Positions 11,801 to 29,100 of a DNA stretch of 64,000 nucleotides are shown here, one piece after another. Origin of the DNA: Prunella strophiata (lineage: Eukaryota; Chordata; Aves; Passeriformes; Prunellidae); contig JAZBQD010000015.1 of assembly GCA_036583965.1 (NCBI GenBank), positions 71,836,330 through 71,900,329 on the forward strand, read 5' to 3'. The notes beneath the pieces were generated by a model that had not been told where the DNA came from, did no database searches, and saw only the letters and a program-made list of their open reading frames with translations. The stretch's first letter is position 1; each line of letters opens with the position of its first letter. The position numbers and the translations under genes were made by a program.

Positions 11801-13662
11801 ATCAATACTCAGGAGCTTTCTCTTCAGGAGTGGGTATCTTGTTTCTGTTACTGAGTACAGATATTTTTTTCCTCTGTGTCTCTTAAGTGACCTCTTTAGA
11901 TCTTGGAATCTGTCTGGGGCTGACAGAGGGTCAAAACCATTTTCTGAACAGGAGGAGACTCAAAATCATGTTCTAAAATTGCCCTGAGAAGGTATGAATA
12001 AATGTGTTGCTTTCTCAGTCAGTAAGCCTTAATGTATTCTGCTCTGTGACACATTTTGTTTTTCATGCTTGCTAGGAAGGCTATACCTATTATAAATCAA
12101 AGTTTTCATGTGATTTGAGATTTCAAAAAAAAAATATTCCCTGGGTAGGCATGAGTTACCTATAATTGTAAAGCACTTTAATATTTTCAAAAAGACATTA
12201 GATTTGAAGGACAACACAGGTATTCCACTCTAATCATGAAGGGCTAGTGGGATCTTCCAAATAACACTTCTAACTGCAAGCACAGAGCTGACCTTTAGTG
12301 CTTGTCTGACTGAGAAGGCATCAGAAAAGCAATTTTCAGTCCCCACTGTTAAAAGCAGCATCTCCTAAAATTAACAGATTGGCACTGACCTACATTATAA
12401 ACTGAGGAACACACATAAATATGATAAAATACACACGTGCCAAAGCCCTCGGTAGGTATTGTAACTACTTGATATTGATTCAGAGTCTTTGTTTTTCAAA
12501 AAATGCAGCAATGCTAAAAAAGGTTCAGCAGTGTGCACTTCATAGACAGTGCAAAAGCAATATTAATTCAAGATGCAAAGACATTGGCATTACTCAACCA
12601 ATCAACTGATTTAGTTGTCTGACATTAAATGAAAAATTATGATTAACACCACGGGTTTGGATCATTTACTTTCTGGTATTTAAAAATGATTAAGTATCTA
12701 TTTGAGAATGAAGGTTTACATTTATTATTGGTGAAAAGAACTGACTTATATACTTCAACTAAAAACATCCTGGTATTCCTATAACCAGATACCTAGTGAA
12801 GTTTAACAAGATAAAGTAAATTCATTGTTTTTTTAAATGTAAAGCAAAAGTAAGTTTTTTAGAGATAGAAGTATGTCACTCCACATATTTTAACAGCAAT
12901 AGAGGACATCACCTCAGTGTTATATGAAAATTTCTGAAGCTGTAGTTCACTCTATTCAGTTAAGGATGTAATAAATGGGATTTAGTCAATGTGAACACAA
13001 TTACCATCTAGGAACAAGATAGTCACCAATAAGACCAAAGAAAAATTATTTTTTTCAATCATTTAAGCCCAAACCACAAAACAACTTTATCTGACATTTC
13101 AGCTCCAATTGGAAATTCAAGAAGTTCCTTTTTTAATGCTTGCTGTAGTTACCTCAGTTTGCCTCACAGAATAAACAAAAGGCCTCTTCTCAGATTAAAA
13201 ATACATTTACAGCTTATTACATTGAGCATCACACCTGATGACCTCTGCTCACATGACATTCTATACTGTGATTTAAATGTGAAGTGTTCTCTTCTTAGAA
13301 ATGAGGTATTATCCTTCAAAGAATCTCTCAGTCACATGAGAATTTTCTGTCCTGAAGTATTTTGGGAGCAAGCTACTCCCTCAAGAGCTAATGAACAGAT
13401 TTTAACAACATCCCTCTGTGGTAGAAAGATTTGCTAATAGAACCCCAGGCACATAAAATTTAAATTTTTGTCCAAGTTCACAAAGGCAGGCTACGACCTG
13501 CAGTTTAAGAGTTTCAGTGAAGCAGAAAGCTGCGTTGCAGAATCTTTCCTCAATCTCCCCATTGACAGGAGTTTTATAAATGATGTAAAAGTCAGCACAA
13601 GTAAACACCTGCCTCATGGCTAATACACTTCGTATTACCCACGGATCAATATGCAAAACTTT

Positions 13663-13750
13663 AGATATATATATGTATATAAGTATGTATTATATAAGAA
13701 ATGAGGGTCTGTGTGTGAGAATATATACATATATAAATACATATATGTAC
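13663..13750. repeat. AT-rich (TATG/TACATA) microsatellite cluster
   Basis: Two blocks of degenerate TATATG and ATACAT repeats flank a short non-repeat stretch (aagaaatgagggtctg followed by tgtgtgag). It is low-complexity sequence with no coding potential. Confidence 0.8.
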
Positions 13751-14924
13751 TGATTTCAAGGTGGGAATTTCTGTTTTGGAGCCTTAGATGTTCTTATGTC
13801 TCTGCAAACCTGTGCCTTCTGCTGCCACCATTCTCAGTAGCTTAGTAACAGCCATCTCTTTGTATTTTTAAACACATTTTGAAGATCAACTGATGGTCTT
13901 TACCTTAAAAGTTTCATTTGGCAGGTCCTATTTATAAGGACTATGATTTTCTTTATTGAAATCATTTTGCTGCCAACTTTTTTAGTAGAGATATGTTGAG
14001 AAAGCACCAAATTACAGATATTGATATCAATCTAGGTTATTTTATTTCTATACATAGTGTGAAAAGTCTTACCATGGCTTGCTGGATGATGAGAACAGTA
14101 ATAAAAAATATGCTCTACAATAGGAAAGTGATCCTCTGCATTCACACATCAGCCTAATAAATCAGAGAAGCAATTGGCAGGAGAGTTATGAATAGAAAGA
14201 AATCCATGGCATACACAGTAGAGCACTATCCTGCTTGAAAAAACTGCAAATATATTTATTACCCATTCAAAATGTCATACTACCTATGTCAAATGACACT
14301 GTCTTTCAGTGAATTACCCTTCTTTCCCTACCACGGAATATTTTCAAATACAAAAGATAAAGCTTTTGCAAATGTTTTGATACAACTACAACATGCTTTC
14401 CTCAGATCAGTGGAGAGAGGAACAGTACAGTGCAATGCTCTTTCAGTGTCTGCTGCATACCACAGAAAGTAGCACAAAAAGCATTCATCTTGCACACATA
14501 ATACTGCTTTTTTTTCCTCTTGCTAACTGCATGAGAAGCAGATTCACCAGATATTCACATCTGAATTTTTTTGGCTTATAAAATTCATTGCCTGAAATTC
14601 TTTTTCTAGGTGCTTATTCTGGCTGCCCAGAGATGAAAAAGATAGAAACCTTTAGCCAGTATTCCCATCTCCAGTGAGGCAGACACCGTAGGAGTGAATG
14701 CTAAACCCAGATAAACAGGGAGTCTAAGTTCTTGTCTAGACTCACTCCCTTCAGCCTGCAAGAAGACCAGAACCAGGACCCTAAACAGCAGCAGAACAGA
14801 GGTCAAATTCTGCATCCCAAAGATGTTTGTGAACAGCTGCTAACAGCTTCCAATGTAGTGGATAAACAGCAGAGTCCAAAGAGCAAAGTTGCAATTATCC
14901 AAATGAAACACAGACATTTGTTAA

Positions 14925-14940
14925 CTACTACTACTACTAC
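14925..14940. repeat. Short (CTA)n microsatellite
   Basis: About five copies of the trinucleotide CTA, exact through the run and followed by ttgaatatat. Confidence 0.8.
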
Positions 14941-16716
14941 TTGAATATATATAAAATCTTGGCTCACTTTCACTCTAAATAATTGTTGTTAACTATTATT
15001 ATAATAGAAAAATCTTAGAGATAAACATCTTGGAAGAGTGGGAAAAATACTGTTCTTTTGGTTATTCCCTGGAGAGGGAATAAGAGGGCAGTGGGAGAGG
15101 AGAAACACGAAAGCAGTGCAAAGCAGTGTTGAGATGAAAACACCAACATACATTCTCTCATATTAAGCCCACAATTTTGTAAAATAACATTTTAAGTCAC
15201 CTTGTAAATTTGTTTGATTCAGTCTCTTTTTAAGATGAGAAAGAATGGTATGTTACAAAACAACTGAAAACAGGAAGGCAGGAATAATGTCTAATTTTTG
15301 CTTATCCAGCATTAACTCAAAAAAACCCAACCACAGCTAGATGTTCCATTACATTTATGAAATAATACACTCTTAGCTATTTCTTTTTAAAATCATACCA
15401 CTTCACATGACTAAAGATTTTTTCTAACAGAAATAATTTTGAAATGTGAATGCCATAAAGCCAAAGCATTCATCAAGATCCTTAGCAGAGCAGAGGATGA
15501 GAAGACAAGAACTGGCCCCAGAAATCTGCCACTATTTTGTTGTGAAATCTTCAGTTAACCTCCCAACTTAACATCCTAAATCTGCCTTTCCTCCTTATAA
15601 TCAAATGTTACTCCTGCAGGGCTTGTCATTAATTGATTTACTGAACAAATGGAACATTTTCCTAATCTTAAATCAAGTGAAATATATGCCAGGTACACAG
15701 TAAATCATTATTATCATTCAGGCACAGTATCTTGATGATGAAATCAAGAATAACTGTGGTTTAATGATCCCAGAGGGATCCCAGAGTGTAAAATGCTGCT
15801 TTAGTGCTACAGAAAGCACATATTATGGGGACACAGCACAGCACTCCATGACAGTCATTAATACTCACTCTTAATCAGTGTAAAGACTGTGCACAAAACA
15901 GAGATGCACCCTCTCATCAGAAAAGAGAAATATCATAAAATGGTACTGCTGTATAAATAAGGTGGCAAAACTAAACACAGAAATGCATTCAGAATTGCTT
16001 TTGAAAGCAAGACTGTCAGTGTGAGATTTAAACACCAGATAGAAGGTACACTTTTATGGTTTTTTCCTGTGAAAAAGTGGAAAGGCCTACCATTTTATAA
16101 TTTTTTTCCTGGAAGTTATTAGCAAAATAACGACAATATATTAGCAAGAAAAAAATAGAGTGATATACTTTCATAAACATTATTTAGTAACTCAGTGTTG
16201 GTCTCTAGACTAAGAAACAGAATTACAATACTTTATGTGAAGTGAGTGAAACTGTATTTTTATTTAGCATTGTAATTAAGACCAGTCATATTTAGATGGT
16301 CTTTTACGTGTTATAACATAGACTGCTGTGTAAAGAAAAATGTAGCCTTTTCAGCCTCACCTGTTTTAGTTAATATTAAAGAGGAAAAATTTATAGCCAC
16401 AGGCTTGTATTATATGCAAAACTGAAAGAGGAGAGAGGGTATCATGGAGATGGCATAAAGGTACATCCGGAACAGACATATGAAACACTTCAAACTGGTA
16501 CTGTAGTTACTGAAATGTTGTCATATAAACTCTCTTGTACACCTGTCAGTAAAGAGCCTGAAGCACAGATATCACTGCTTTGCTCAGGAGAAACAAACCA
16601 TTTATATCTGCCTGTCTTAACAGAGAAAGAGAATTCAAGCTACTGACTGCTGGAATGAATAAAATGGAAGGGAGCAGAGTGATCACGAGTGGTTACGCAG
16701 TGCAGAAGATGGGATC

Positions 16717-16732
16717 AAAAAAAAAAAAAAAA
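16717..16732 (+). repeat. Poly(A) run, 16 A
   Basis: Sixteen A followed by gaagaaaatc. No parent retrocopy is recognised upstream. Confidence 0.85.
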
Positions 16733-17019
16733 GAAGAAAATCAAAATCAAGTAGCAGTAGTAGAAAACAAGGACTAGTCTACTACTAAATTTCCTAAAAA
16801 ATTTCTGTGGAAAGAAAGTGGGACAAGCCATAGTTGATGTATCCAAGTGATGGGATTTTAATCATGTGAGAAAAAAAAGGCATAATTTGTATTTCAAACA
16901 AAAAGTGGACTCATCTTTCAGCCATCCCAGGTGTTTTAGAAATCTTCCAATAGGACAGGGGAAAAGACATCTTCAGCCTCTATATCCCACTTCAAATTAG
17001 TGGGACTGCAAGAATGCCA

Positions 17020-17282
17020 CAAGATGCACAATGTCAGGCAAACTGCCTACCCATACAAAATGATGGAATAGGAAATTCCTTGATTTGCTGTGACAAATTA
17101 ATTCTTTGGTTTGCTTTCCTGGTGTGTGTGGCTTTTGCTCTCCTTATTAAACTGTCTTTATTGCATATCTTGAGTTTTTTCACTTTTACTTTTCACTTTT
17201 TTTCACTCCTCCATCCCACTGTGGGGAAGTGAGCGAGTGGCTGCGTGGGGTTTAGCTGCTGGTTGGGGTCAAACCATGGCAG
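17020..17282 (-). mobile_element. Avian endogenous retrovirus LTR fragment, 5' part of the LTR
   Basis: On the minus strand the fragment starts at 17282 with tgccatggtttgacccc, a version of the TG...GGTTTAACCCC start of a common bird LTR family. It continues with the cagccactcgctcactt block, a GTGGGATGG block, gtgaaaaaactc, taaagacagtttaata and a purine-rich gcaaaagcc stretch. These come in the order I remember for that family. No polypurine tract, primer-binding site, gag, pol or env sequence is seen next to it, and the rest of the LTR is not recognisable left of about 17.0 kb. I therefore read it as a truncated, degraded LTR. The family (ERVL- or ERVK-like) and the left border are uncertain. 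On the plus strand the same DNA contains attaaactg, which could be mistaken for a polyadenylation signal. Confidence 0.65.
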
Positions 17283-17379
17283 AGGAACAGCCCTCACAAA
17301 TGTTTTCATCCTGAAGCCACGTAGGAGTTGATATTGACAGGTTGTTGCCAACTTAGAACCCTTAAGAAGAATAAAAGGA

Positions 17380-17448
<69 letters not shown>
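17380..17448. repeat. (AAT)n microsatellite, about 22 units
   Basis: An almost perfect ATA/AAT trinucleotide repeat covers about 68 bp and ends in aaaaatt. It lies about 100 bp right of the LTR edge. On the minus strand it reads as a leucine run in a 97-codon ORF, which is an artefact. The length should vary between individuals. Confidence 0.95.
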
Positions 17449-17451
<3 letters not shown>

Positions 17452-19224
17452 TTAACCTCCACATTTAAAATAGAGCCCATTGTCATGCAGGGCTAAAAAT
17501 GGGCCAGGGGTTTGAAACGTAGTCAAATGCTTTCAATATAAACCCTTTTTATTTCAAGTATATTAATGTGTACAGCTTTACTTAACATGCTCATTATTTG
17601 TGACACTCTTACATATTTAACCCTCTCCTTTCTCTGTCTGATGATAATGAAATGTAAATATGTGGGGTTTTTTTTCATGTCACAGCATGATAGGATTGTA
17701 TTTGAGCCATAGGCATGCTAGAGAAAGCTACATCAATGGATACTCAAATTGATCAAATTAACTATTCTATCACAGTTTGGTTTTGTAATTATCAACTGCC
17801 TAGTTGACCAAACGTCATTTAGCAATTACAGGTCAGTTATTTTACACTCTAAGTTACTTCTCATGTAAGGTATATGCAGTACACTAGAAATACTGTAACA
17901 GTGCAGCCCCTCTTGGCTGAAATACATTCTTTAAGTAGTTCAAAAGCTCTTTGGAAAACTAACATCAACATATAGATAAATTTTGAGGTAGAATGGAAAA
18001 TGGTATTCCTCATGCTAAAGAACAAAAAACCTGGGACACAGTGGGACAAGAAGTAATCATGTATCTATTTGTATGCCTTGTCTTCCCTGTCTTACTGTGA
18101 AGAGTGAGACTCCCTGGTGTTGTTGATGGTTCTGAGTGGAAGTCACTCCTAACTTTCTCTCAGTGTAAAATCATATCCTTGAATAACAAGATGCTAAAGA
18201 GTGGAAAGCCTCGTTGCAGAAACTATTTCAACAATGCAAACTAAGACAATTTACAAAAGACAAATCAAAGGATCATTTCCAAAAATGTTTTCAGAGTAAA
18301 GTATAAAAAAAACCCAAATAAGCAGCATTTTGTCTTTGAATATTTGACAGTAAATAACCCATCAATAAAATCTCCCAACCTTTACTGCAAAAATATATAC
18401 CATCTGTTGATTGACTTAGAAAACAAAGCAGAGATCAGTAGGAACCTGAAAGGTAAGTCTTGTAGAATTCAAAGACTGTTTCTGGGTATGCCACTGGGTG
18501 CTGCTTTACTTCATTTGAGTAATTTCTACCAGTAAAAACTACACAGAAAGTGTATTGAAAATGGACTGCTTGACATCTGCCTGCAGAGATGAATACAGGT
18601 GCCCAGGGGGATGGGGGGCACAGACCCAAACTGACTGCAGTAATCCAAACACAGGTAAGCAGAAGCATGAACATCTTAGTGTTCATTTTAGTAATCAGTT
18701 ACAGGCAAGCATCTTTTAATATAAAAAATCATCATTACAATAGGAAATTCCTTGTGAAGCCACTGAGGGATGTAATTTCTCAAACTGTGAGATTTTACCC
18801 ATAGAGTTATTTTAACATATGAAAATTATGGTCATCAAAGTACTAACAAAATGTTTATGACCAAACAGGGAAGTAAAATTTCTCCAAAGGTATACAGGTG
18901 TTTTCTGCACTAAAATGCACTCTCAACAAATGCTGTAGAGTCTGTCTGCATTTACTTCATTACTTTTCAGTATCACCTGGGAGATACTTCTTTCATTTAA
19001 ATTAAATACTATGCCTATATTGTCTTGTATGAAGAGATTTAAGGAGTTCTCATAATGTCTAACAGGAAACTGACAGTATCACCAGTGTACAAGCCACATT
19101 CCAGCCTTTAACTGAAGCAATTTTGGAAGTAAAAGGAGAAGAGCAAGGCTATGTATGGGAAAGTGAATCTAGAACTATAATTCTTATACAAACACATAGG
19201 GGAAAAAAAGCATATGAAGTCATT
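17449..19224. other. Intronic DNA without recognised content
   Basis: AT-rich intron sequence. Two overlapping ORFs on opposite strands (18435-18686 minus and 18589-18804 plus) have no family resemblance. I see no repeat family, splice-flanked exon or RNA gene here. Confidence 0.6.
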
Positions 19225-19641
19225 GTGTTAGAAAAGACATTTAAGATCATCCAGTCTGACCATTAACCACCATTGCCAAGTCCACCACCAAACTATGTCC
19301 CCTAAGTGACGCATCTACATGACCAGCCTCTTCACCAGCTCTGCTGCCCTTCTCTAGACACGCTCCAGCACTTTGATGTCCTTGTAGTGAGGGGCCCAGA
19401 GCTGGACACAGCACTCAAGGTGCAGCCTCACCAGTGCCGAGCATGGGGGGATGGTCACTGCCCTGGTCCTGCTGGTCACACTCTTGCTGATACAGGCCAG
19501 GATGCCACTGGCCTTCTTGGCCACCTGGGCACATGCTGGCTCATGTTCAGCAGGCTGTCGACCAGCACCAGGTGGAGAGCCTTTCCTGCTGGGCAGCATT
19601 CCAGCTTTTCCAATAACTGTCTTCCTCAAGCCTGCAGCATG
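19225..19641 (-). mobile_element. CR1 LINE fragment with internal deletion
   Basis: This is a minus-strand CR1 copy. Read on the plus strand, the 3' end comes first (agacatttaagatcatccag, then accaccaaactatgtcccct and gtgacgcatctac). It then jumps directly to agcctcttcaccagctctg, ctctagacacgctccagc, ttgtagtgaggggcccag, gatacaggccaggatgcc and ttggccacctgggcacatg. It closes with tgtcgaccagcacc and a stretch like aagcctgtagcgctgcatgg. The part that normally lies between the 3' tail region and the ccagcttggttgcc block is absent, roughly 300 bp by memory of the family. ORFs at 19306-19650 (plus) and 19354-19629 (minus) are only readings of this element. Confidence 0.9.
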
Positions 19642-25356
<5,715 letters not shown>

Positions 25357-25724
25357 TCAACAAAGAAAACAGAAATGTCTAAATAAAATGTTTTTTGCCC
25401 CCATTATTATCAAAGCAAACATTAAAATCAAATATGAAGCTAATTGTCATTTTAAACTGTACTCCTCTGGAAAAAGAATTATACAAAGTATAACTAGAAG
25501 AAATGACTTTGTGGAATTAGTTCTCTAACTAAGTTTTCTAAATAACAAGTCTATATGAAATCTTAATATAAGAAAAGAAAAAAAATACATGCTCATATCA
25601 CCGCAAATGATTTGCTATGAAATACTAATTTGTAAAAGAGTCATTTTTACTTGCTATCTCTATGCAATACCAATTGCTATCTTATATAGAAAGCAATGAC
25701 CAGTCTTGTCTTTTGTTTGTTTTT

Positions 25725-25739
25725 GGTTTTTTTTTTTTT
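25725..25739. repeat. T-rich run in the upstream intron
   Basis: A T run, preceded by tttgtttgtttttgg, lies about 440 bp upstream of the exon on the minus strand, where it reads as poly(A). It is too far from the acceptor to be its pyrimidine tract and is a simple repeat. Confidence 0.7.
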
Positions 25740-26141
25740 CAGATATCGTCAACATAAAACTCTTACACATTTCTGGCCTTACTTGAGTACTCAAATCTTT
25801 GCACTTTACTTTAATCCTACAAAACATGAAACGCCTTTAGAATGACATAAAAGAACTGAATCCAAGTATGCTGAACAAGTCCCAGTATGTATTATGCAGC
25901 TTTCAGACCTGAACTTAAAATCAATCTGTCACTTCAGGTGAATTTTTCCCCTCTGGGTTTATAGGTAAAATCATTCATGGAAATGGCTGTGGACTTTGTG
26001 TCCCTAAAACCAGAGATACACACAGCCTCTCTGCATGATATACTTAGTTATCATATGCCTTTTCCCCAAGAGCTTATTTTTATTCAAAATATAAATATTT
26101 TGACCATCTTCCATCTAGTGGTACATTTTTAAGCTTAAATA

Positions 26142-26176
26142 GGGAAATTAGGAAAATTAGGAAAATTAGGAAAAAG
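26142..26176. repeat. Short tandem repeat, 10-bp unit
   Basis: Three to four copies of a unit like ggaaaattag stand head to tail, the first and last diverged. This is a local replication-slippage repeat. Confidence 0.8.
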
Positions 26177-29100
26177 AGGTAACTTACAAAAGAGTTCTCT
26201 GTTGCAGTTACCATGATCATTGCCAAAAAAACCCCCTGATAGACCTGTTGCAGACTCCAGCTATAATACTTGGAAAAAATAATCCTGACCACCAGTCTCC
26301 TTCCTAGATTGTAAGGATTTTTCTGCACTGAGACCAAGTATACATCATGAGGGGAATTCACAGCATCTCTCCAATCTGTCCCAAGCACACTTTAAATACA
26401 ACAGTTCTCCACGACATTTCAGGGAAGGAAGACTTATTTTACAATAATAATGAGTTGCTACAGAAAGAGGGATTGTCTGTTCTCTTCTCATATGTGACGT
26501 TTTCCAGACTCAGAGTTGTCACTACAGTTGTATCTTTATGGAGATTCAGAATATAAATATGAGATGTAAAAAAACCACTCAGAATTTCACTGGTTATATC
26601 TCTTCTGATAAAACCTAAGTTAACTCATGAATATTAGAATTCACATTAAACATTTAATACAAAGAAACCATAAAGACATAGTAATAAATCACATATGGAC
26701 TATTCCAATGAATTTTTAGATGATATAGACTGTTGGAAATCTCTGCAAGAGACATCTGCATAGGTTAAAAAAGATTTTAACATTTAATTGATATTTTTAA
26801 AAGTCAGAGAACATCGTAAAGAGTATCAGGGAAGGCTAGAAACTTCAGAACCAAAGATTGTGAACATCAGTTTCCAGCTTACCATGACTCTGTCAACAGG
26901 TGAAAAGGAAGGGATTCACTGGGGACACTTTTTTATGTTTGAATTGCTAGCGATCATAGAAACAATGTTATCTGACAGGGCAGCTTCCTCTTACTTCTGC
27001 TTTCTTTAAATTAACAATATTAACACTTCCTAACAGGTTCTTCAATCCTATTTGACCTGCATTTTATAGAAACAGCTCTAAACAAAACAAAGACATCTTC
27101 CAGATTTTTTGTTTAAACAAAAATAAGAAATGAGAGCAAAATCAAATGAACTAACTGAAGACAAATTAATTATCCTACCTCTATTTCTTATTTATTCTCA
27201 TTTTCAATTCTAGATGTCAAATGCAGGTGTGGGTATTTTGGAGATCATATAAAATACCAGAAGAAAACAGCTTGAATGGCAAGAGTATGCTACATGTTGA
27301 AGTGTGGGAACTTCTACCAACAAATTCTCTCGAAAAGGAAATTTCCTCCTTCTCAACATGTGCACTACTTAATCCAACCAACAAACAAACCAGCCAAAAC
27401 CAAACTAAACAAAAGGCCCATTATGTGCAGCAGTACATTATGGGCTCTAACCATCTGCTCAGGTTTTTCTTCCTCATGTTCTGGAATCCAGAACAAAACA
27501 GGCAATGAAGGAGCAAAAGGAAAAAGAGGTCCCTTTATCAAAGGAACAGTTAATTGTTCTGAGGAACCTGAAGGTTCTACATGGTATATCTAAATATGAA
27601 AACAAGGCTCTCCCTACTTTTACCCTCTGATCTCCCAAAGTAGTCAGCATATGAGTGAGGTATGAATACTTACTGCAAATGGATGTGTGCACATTGGATG
27701 TAAGTAGGAAATCAATTCAGAAAAGAAGCCCTTAGCACTGAACACTGAGTTTGTTAAGTAACCAGTTTATGGAGAGATAATGAACAAAGTGGGAAAAGAA
27801 GTTTAAAAATTTAGCCTTAGTATGCACTGTCATTTTAAGCAGATGGTCTCCAAGATGATTGCATTTTTAGTAGTTTCTAAATGAAATACAGTAGCTACAT
27901 AAAACAAACAAAAACTTCTGTCAACAGTTCAGGTTGCCTGAATAATTGTGATAATTTTAGCCACCTTCAGGGCAAGAAAAAGTAGTTTCTAGGAGTTTAA
28001 AATTTCCATTTGTTTTATCTAAGTGTTTTATAGGTAGAAAAAAGTGAGAATGAGAAGGAGGATTTTTTTTTTTTAAGAACAGCAAGTTTGCAGCTCTATT
28101 AACACTTATTTTAAAAATTTAAATATGTTTTTTTTTCTTTAATTTAGCCTTATTATGAAAAGTCAGAAAGGCTACTTAATGAAGTCATCTGGCAGATGCC
28201 TGGAGAAGGAAGGAGGACTGGTATTCCTTAAAGACAAAGGCAAAAAGTGCATGTGGAACAATTTGCATAGATGTGGGGGAACATCCAGGCCATGCCTCCA
28301 AGCATACATACCTAAATGACAAAAAATATGTATTAAAATAGAGAGCCAAACAAAAAGTAACAACTAGTAGGAAAGAGCTGGAATTAAGTGATCTTTTACT
28401 CCCTACCAACAAAAAGCAGTAGGGTAAGTATTTGACAGAGATAAGATTAAAGGAAAGTAGAAGGTTGATGAAAATCCAATCTACCTTGATTTCTGTATAA
28501 CATCTGATACTGTGTCACATGCAAATTGACAAAACTTGCATTTAGTAAAATTATGAAGTAGAATTAAGCAGAATTTGAAATCACAGTGAACATCCTAAAC
28601 AAACACTATCTAAGCCTGTGTCCCTTATTAAAACATCACCATGCTTACAAAATCTGAGCGAGGTAATCCACACAGACAGTGGAACAAGCTGAAAGGCTGG
28701 AGTAAATCTGAGGAGGTGTGTGGCATCACCACAAAGTATCTGTGTGGTTGATCCAAAAATAAAGAGTAAGGTAGTGGCTGTAAACAGAAGATCTTTTGCT
28801 AATCTACCACTTGCCCATAATTTCCTTGGAGTAAGAGCACTAATCCATTTAGGTCAGCCAAAGGTTTCTGGTACAGTGTGAGTTTGTCCACAAGAGAATC
28901 CCAGCTGTGCAAGAACTTCACAGTTTGTCTGGAAAGCACCATTTGCTGTGAACTCCAAATATTTTGGCAGGTTGTAAAAGTGTATTTTTTCTAGGAAGCA
29001 TCCTCACCCTGAGGAGACTGACTGGAACACACCAAGGTGTTCCAACCTTCTTTCTATAATGGAAATCACACTCTAGAATTGTAGGATTGATCTAGTTTTG

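Larger units (their letters stand above)
5437..17019. other. Intronic DNA without genes
   Basis: This is AT-rich intronic sequence. I see one MIR relic (7397-7485), an A19 run (6494-6512), a T16 run (7227-7242), AT-rich microsatellites (8811-8847 and 13663-13750), a short (CTA)n (14925-14940) and an A16 run (16717-16732). ORFs of 60-125 codons occur on both strands (for example 8996-9373 minus) but show no domain signature. Two stretches (11.4-11.6 and 15.6-15.75 kb) have transcription-factor-like motifs and are discussed as findings. Confidence 0.6.

Noticed and set aside
17150..17165. Plus-strand attaaactg and T-rich sequence read as a polyadenylation site
   Set aside because: It lies inside the LTR fragment, is on the strand opposite to both the LTR and CTNND2, and there is no upstream exon for it to end.
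17193..17486. 97-codon minus-strand ORF with a long leucine run
   Set aside because: The leucines are the translation of the (AAT)n microsatellite, and the C-terminal part reads the LTR fragment.
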